Shown: in pieces, positions 40,404 through 43,905 of the stretch
How positions within the stretch are numbered: the first letter of the stretch is position 1
How the letters are laid out: each line of letters begins with the position of its first letter
Assembly (NCBI RefSeq): GCF_029866045.1
Contig: NZ_JARXAB010000095.1
Coordinates: 1-43,905, forward strand
DNA from: Ramlibacter sp.
GTDB taxonomy: Bacteria > Pseudomonadota > Gammaproteobacteria > Burkholderiales > Burkholderiaceae_C
DNA: 43,905 bases
Direction: 5' to 3'
Made by a program: the position numbers and the translations under genes
The notes under the pieces: model-generated
Seen by the model: only the letters and a program-made list of their open reading frames with translations
What the model was told of the DNA's origin: nothing
Database searches by the model: none

Positions 40404-41506
40404 GGTGAGCTCGAGGGGACTGATTGCCCACGCGCAATGGCGCTGGCACGGTCGGGGCCCGCAGGCTGCGAGAGCCTGCGCCAGACAGCTCGCCACTGGG
40501 CATCTCGCAATGCCTCACTGGCAAGAATGAGAACAAAGGCAATGCCTTGCAGCACCAGCACCGAGGCGTCGGGCAAGCCCAGCCGGCGCTGCAGCAAACT
40601 GCCCGCGGCGCCAAAGCCGCCGAACAGGATGGCCACCGGAATGACGGCGATCGGGTTGTGTCGTGCAATGAAAGACACCAGGATCCCCGCGTAGCCATAG
40701 CCCGCGATCAACGATGCATTGGCAGCGTTGTGAACCGCCACCACCTCCACCGCTCCGGCCAGGCCCGCACACCCCCCGCCCAGCAAACAGGCCAGAAGCA
40801 CCAGGCGGGAAGCCGGCATGCCCACGAGCTGCGCCGCGCGCGGATTACCGCCCACCACACGGATCGAAAAGCCCCAGACGGTGGAACGCAGACCAAGACC
40901 CAGAAAGACACACAAGACCACACCCAGGGCCAGGCCCCAATGCACCTCGGAGCCGAAAATTCCGCCCATGCGAAGGGATTCTTCCAGCGGGAGGGTCGAC
41001 GGCTTGTTCAGACTGGCCGGGTCCCGCAGCGGGCCCTCCACCAAGTGCTTGAAGAGGCCAATAGCCACATAGGCCAGCAGCAGGCTGCTGATGGTCTCGT
41101 TGATGCCCCGGTACTCGCGCAGAGCGCCAGTCAGGGCGATCCACAGCGCGCCCGCAAGGATGCCGGCCATGCAGACCATGGAGAGGCCGGCCAGCCCCGA
41201 GGGGACTGGCATGACCATGGGAAGTGCCGCGCCGGCCAAGCCCCCGAGCACCAACGCACCCTCACCGCCAATGACCACCAGGCCAGCGCGCGCAGGCAGC
41301 GCGACGCACAGCGCGGTGAGCATCAGCGGCGCGGCCCTCTGGAGGGTGTTTTGCCATGAGAACCAGTCCCCGAAGGCGCCCTTGAACAGAAGGGCCCAGA
41401 GCTCCAGGGGATTGACGCCGCCGATGGCGACAAAGCCGCCGAAGATCAGCAAGGCCGCCAGCAGTGCGAGCACCGGCAGTCCGACGTCGATCAGCGTTTG
41501 TCGCAT
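40400..41506 (-). CDS. Bmp-type ABC importer permease 1
   Basis: A 368-residue membrane protein of the BPD_transp_2 family (NupB/YufP type). ALPARAGLVVIGGEGALVLGGLAG near 68-91 is the family motif; RVVGGNPRAAQLVGMPASRLV is the cytoplasmic coupling loop. Ends with a polar tail of about 30 residues beyond the last membrane segment. Confidence 0.92.
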   Translation of the reverse strand: MRQTLIDVGLPVLALLAALLIFGGFVAIGGVNPLELWALLFKGAFGDWFSWQNTLQRAAPLMLTALCVALPARAGLVVIGGEGALVLGGLAGAALPMVMPVPSGLAGLSMVCMAGILAGALWIALTGALREYRGINETISSLLLAYVAIGLFKHLVEGPLRDPASLNKPSTLPLEESLRMGGIFGSEVHWGLALGVVLCVFLGLGLRSTVWGFSIRVVGGNPRAAQLVGMPASRLVLLACLLGGGCAGLAGAVEVVAVHNAANASLIAGYGYAGILVSFIARHNPIAVIPVAILFGGFGAAGSLLQRRLGLPDASVLVLQGIAFVLILASEALRDAQWRAVWRRLSQPAGPDRASAIARGQSVPSSSP

Positions 41507-41537
41507 GGCAAAAGGCTCCAGCGTGCGCGCTTGGCGA

Positions 41538-42665
41538 TCAGATGGAACCGATCACGCCTTCGACCAGGTAGTTCATCTTCTCGAGCTCGATGTCGGTCTG
41601 CTTGAGCGTCTTGCCACCGGCGATCACCACGTTGCCCTTGTTGTCCTTGAGGCCACCCGTGCCACCCTTGAAGATGTCGAAGCTGCCAGCAATCATCCTG
41701 CTCTTGATGTCGTCGGCATTCTTCTTGGCCGCGTCGGTCACCATCGAGCCGTAGGCCGAGGTCTTCACATAACCTTCCTTCAGACCGCCACGCAAGAAGT
41801 TGGGGTGCGGCTTTCCGTCCCGTGCTGCGTCGATGATCGTCTTGTACGCGGTCAGCCAGTTCCACTCCGCACCGGTGAGGTACGCGTTCGGGGCCAGCCT
41901 GGCCTGGCTGGCGTGGTAGCCGCACACCATCTTGCCGCGCTTTGCAGCGGTCTCCACCACCACTTTGGGGCCATCCACGTGCATGGTGAATACGTCCACG
42001 CCCTGATCGGCCAGGCTGTTGGTGGCCTCGGCTTCCTTGACCGGCATCGACCAGTCACCCGTGAAGATCACGCTGCAGGTGATGCCCGGCTTGACCGAAC
42101 GTGCGCCCAGCAAAAACGCGTTGATGTTGCGCAGCACCTGCGGAATCGGCTTGGCCGCCACAAAGCCGATCTTGTTGCTCTTGGTCATGTGACCGGCCAC
42201 CACGCCATTGAGGTACTGGCATTCGTCGATGTAGCCGAAGAAGCTGCTCACGTTCTTGGGGTGCTTGCCCTCGGTCCACAGGCCGCCGCAGTGCGAGAAG
42301 CGCACCGCATTGTTCTTGGGCGCCAGCGCCAGGATGTGCGGGTCAAAGTAACCGAAGGAGGTGGGGAACAGCAGCGTCGCACCGTCCTGGGAGATCATGC
42401 CGGTCATGCTCTTTTGCACGGCAGCCGTCTCGGGCACGTTCTCTTCTTCGACCACTTTCACGCCGGCGATCTTCTTGAGTTCAGCCGCGGCCTGGGCGTG
42501 GGCCTGGTTGTAGCCAAAGTCATCGCGCGGGCCGACATAAATCACGCCGACGGTCAGCGGCTTTTGCGCCAAGGCAAGCGAGCTCAGCCCGCCAAGGGTG
42601 CCTGCTGCGCCGAGGGCAGCCAGTGATTTCAGCGAGGCGCGGCGATTCATGGAATGGTCAGTCAT
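41538..42665 (-). CDS. Bmp-family ABC importer receptor
   Basis: A 375-residue periplasmic receptor of the basic membrane protein/PnrA family. Twin-arginine-like leader NRRASLKSLAALG, cleavage near LALAQK. Mature protein: VGVIYVGPRDDFGYNQAH near 38-55, MISQDGATLLFPTSFGY near 92-108, GEVxAG-like NGVVAGHMTKSNKIGFVA and the C-terminal YVKTSAYGSMV. No lipobox cysteine, unlike many Bmp lipoproteins. Family members bind purines, nucleosides and urea-like heterocycles. GGAGAG lies about eight bases ahead of its start. Confidence 0.93.
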   Translation of the reverse strand: MTDHSMNRRASLKSLAALGAAGTLGGLSSLALAQKPLTVGVIYVGPRDDFGYNQAHAQAAAELKKIAGVKVVEEENVPETAAVQKSMTGMISQDGATLLFPTSFGYFDPHILALAPKNNAVRFSHCGGLWTEGKHPKNVSSFFGYIDECQYLNGVVAGHMTKSNKIGFVAAKPIPQVLRNINAFLLGARSVKPGITCSVIFTGDWSMPVKEAEATNSLADQGVDVFTMHVDGPKVVVETAAKRGKMVCGYHASQARLAPNAYLTGAEWNWLTAYKTIIDAARDGKPHPNFLRGGLKEGYVKTSAYGSMVTDAAKKNADDIKSRMIAGSFDIFKGGTGGLKDNKGNVVIAGGKTLKQTDIELEKMNYLVEGVIGSI

Positions 42666-42744
42666 GAGGAACTCTCCAGGTAGGTTGAGGGACATTAAAA
42701 AAGGGAGCGAGATTCATGCCAGCGGTCTGCACGAGGAACTCAAG

Positions 42745-43137
42745 TCACGCATCCAGCAGGCTCACATGGGCGGAGACCACCCGCCAGCCGGCGGGTGTTC
42801 GCATCCACGTCTGGGACTGCCTTCCGGTGCGCTGGCTGCCGGTGCGGCGAAATTCGGTGTTGGCGGTCGCGAAGTCGCGGCCATAGGTGGTAATGACGGT
42901 GTTGAAAATCTCACGCGCCAAGCCTTGCGACGGGCGCGCAGACCGAAAGGCCTCGATGGCGGAGTACCCGTACAGGTTCTCCGTGACGCCATAGCGGATG
43001 GTGCTCGGGTCGTTCCAGAACAACTCGTCCAGAACAGCCACATCGTTGCTCACCAGAGCCTGCTCGTAGCGCATGAAGACCGTGGTCATTTCACGCACCA
43101 CTTCGGGAAGATTGATGTCCAATTTCGGGGAATTCAC
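42745..43137 (-). CDS. HpxZ/AtzH-like protein (SnoaL/NTF2 fold)
   Basis: A 130-residue protein beginning at GTG 43137, which overlaps the amidase stop. The NTF2-like pattern with [22 protein letters not shown] near 36-57 and [16 protein letters not shown] near 111-126 is that of the HpxZ (oxalurate catabolism) and AtzH family. These genes follow HpxY/AtzE amidases in ureide and s-triazine degradation operons, as here. Its role is probably in handling the unstable carboxylated amide made by the amidase. Confidence 0.85.
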   Translation of the reverse strand: MNSPKLDINLPEVVREMTTVFMRYEQALVSNDVAVLDELFWNDPSTIRYGVTENLYGYSAIEAFRSARPSQGLAREIFNTVITTYGRDFATANTEFRRTGSQRTGRQSQTWMRTPAGWRVVSAHVSLLDA

Positions 43138-43905
43138 AGGTCAGCCTCCTTCAGTCCAGCCACACCGGCCTGCTGCAAATGCCAGGCAGCACGCAATGCG
43201 ATGTCTTCACGCCAGGGGGCGGCGATCAGCTGCACACCCAGGGGGAGACCGTCCGTGCCGTCCAGCCACATCGGTGCGGCGACCACCGGGCAGCCGGCGG
43301 CGGATATCGGTTGGGTGAGCAGCCCCATCGAGGGGCGGCAGGGCAGCCGCGTGCCCTGGATGTCGATCCACTCGGTGCCAATGGGCGGTGCGGCAACCGG
43401 CGTTGCCGGGGCCACCAGCAGATCCCACTGCTGAAACAATGCGTTGACGCTGTCCCGGTAGCTGCGGCGAAAGCGCTGGGCGCGCACATACCAGTGCGCG
43501 GGCTGCAAGGCACCGGCAATGAAGCGGTCCACCGACAGGGGCTCAAAGTCCTGCGCGCGATGACGCAAGTCCTCAAGATGCAAACTGCCGCCCTCGGACG
43601 CGGTGATGACAAATGCGCAGGCCCGCCCGAGCGCGGCGTCGGGCCAGATCACTTCGCCCGCAGCGCCCAGGGCATTTGCGGCGGCACTTGCAGCGGCGCG
43701 CGCCGCTGCGCTGGCGTTGTCATGAAAGTACCCGCCGAGGATGCCAACACGCAAGCCCTTCACGCCATGCCCCAGGGTGGGGCTGACGGGCTGCACGCGT
43801 GTGGCGTGGCAGCCCGGGTCGAGCGAATCGGGGCCTTGCATCACGTCGTAGGACGCAGCCAAAGTCTCCACGCAGTGGGCGAAGGGCCCCAGGTGGTCGA
43901 TGCTG
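43134..43905 (-). CDS. AtzE/HpxY-type amidase (5' part beyond the window)
   Basis: The last 256 or so codons of an amidase-signature enzyme; the frame is open to the window edge. Visible: [22 protein letters not shown], the beta-rich [17 protein letters not shown] and [17 protein letters not shown], which are usual for the C-terminal half of AtzE-like amidases. The Ser-cisSer-Lys catalytic centre lies outside the window. It pairs with the HpxZ/AtzH-like gene and heads the leftward operon as far as can be seen. AtzE hydrolyses 1-carboxybiuret; HpxY is linked to oxalurate. Which applies cannot be told here. Confidence 0.9.
   Translation of the reverse strand, partial: SIDHLGPFAHCVETLAASYDVMQGPDSLDPGCHATRVQPVSPTLGHGVKGLRVGILGGYFHDNASAAARAAASAAANALGAAGEVIWPDAALGRACAFVITASEGGSLHLEDLRHRAQDFEPLSVDRFIAGALQPAHWYVRAQRFRRSYRDSVNALFQQWDLLVAPATPVAAPPIGTEWIDIQGTRLPCRPSMGLLTQPISAAGCPVVAAPMWLDGTDGLPLGVQLIAAPWREDIALRAAWHLQQAGVAGLKEADL

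Noticed and set aside
41091-42626. Open frame of 511 codons opposite the Bmp receptor and permease
   Set aside because: Spans two real genes on the other strand and their gap; no family resemblance.
1-43905. Mobile element, prophage, CRISPR or RNA gene
   Set aside because: No transposase, integrase, terminal inverted repeats, spaced repeat arrays or tRNA/rRNA-like sequence was found by reading.

Overview
The window looks like a chromosomal catabolic region of a high-GC betaproteobacterium of the order Burkholderiales (Comamonadaceae/Alcaligenaceae-like). The signs are the GC-rich codon use, three orphan Bug/TctC periplasmic receptors, a phthalate-dioxygenase-type Rieske system, and a general style of accessory uptake and catabolic operons. 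I saw no rRNA, tRNA, insertion sequence, phage gene or CRISPR array. No gap without a gene exceeds 300 bases.

Region 1 (1-11.3 kb, + strand) is one tightly coupled operon, mostly with ATGA overlaps. It holds the 3' end of the mutase chaperone meaB, two Bug receptors, a split B12-dependent acyl-CoA mutase (catalytic and cobalamin subunits), an SCP2-type thiolase with its DUF35 Zn-ribbon partner, an acyl-CoA ligase, an MmgE/PrpD protein and a pair of acyl-CoA dehydrogenases. Read together: uptake of an organic acid, CoA activation, desaturation, carbon-skeleton rearrangement and thiolytic cleavage. The mutase keeps the Tyr/Arg pair that binds a carboxylated acyl-CoA but is divergent elsewhere, so its substrate may be new.

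Region 2 (11.3-15.3 kb) is ordinary: a ClpP-fold exported protein, phosphoglycolate phosphatase, an alpha/beta hydrolase whose signal peptide is out of frame, nadC and a bacteriohemerythrin.

Region 3 (15.2-34.6 kb) is the most unusual part. A third Bug receptor, a PDR/VanB-type reductase, a Gfo/Idh/MocA dihydrodiol-type dehydrogenase, a MarR regulator, a phthalate-4,5-dioxygenase-type oxygenase and a TetR regulator form a phthalate-like upper pathway. Where a decarboxylase and ring-cleavage enzyme would be expected there are two copies of a module I do not recognise as described. Each has a TAXI/TRAP-receptor-like protein without a signal peptide, one or two proteins resembling 3-hydroxyanthranilate dioxygenase with a C-terminal zinc ribbon, and an Fe-S ferredoxin. 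An ABC importer of the branched-chain-amino-acid type (with a fused LivH-LivM permease), an NMT1/SsuABC-type importer and an MFS carrier lie between and after the modules. Several palindromes fit the MarR and TetR regulators.

Region 4 (34.7-43.9 kb, - strand) is a nitrogen-scavenging operon: an AtzE/HpxY-type amidase (cut by the window end), an HpxZ/AtzH-like protein, a Bmp-type nucleoside-like ABC importer, a formamidase-like nitrilase, a biuret-hydrolase-like cysteine hydrolase, a second cysteine hydrolase and a GntR/FCD regulator. It probably imports and deaminates biuret or a related ureide.
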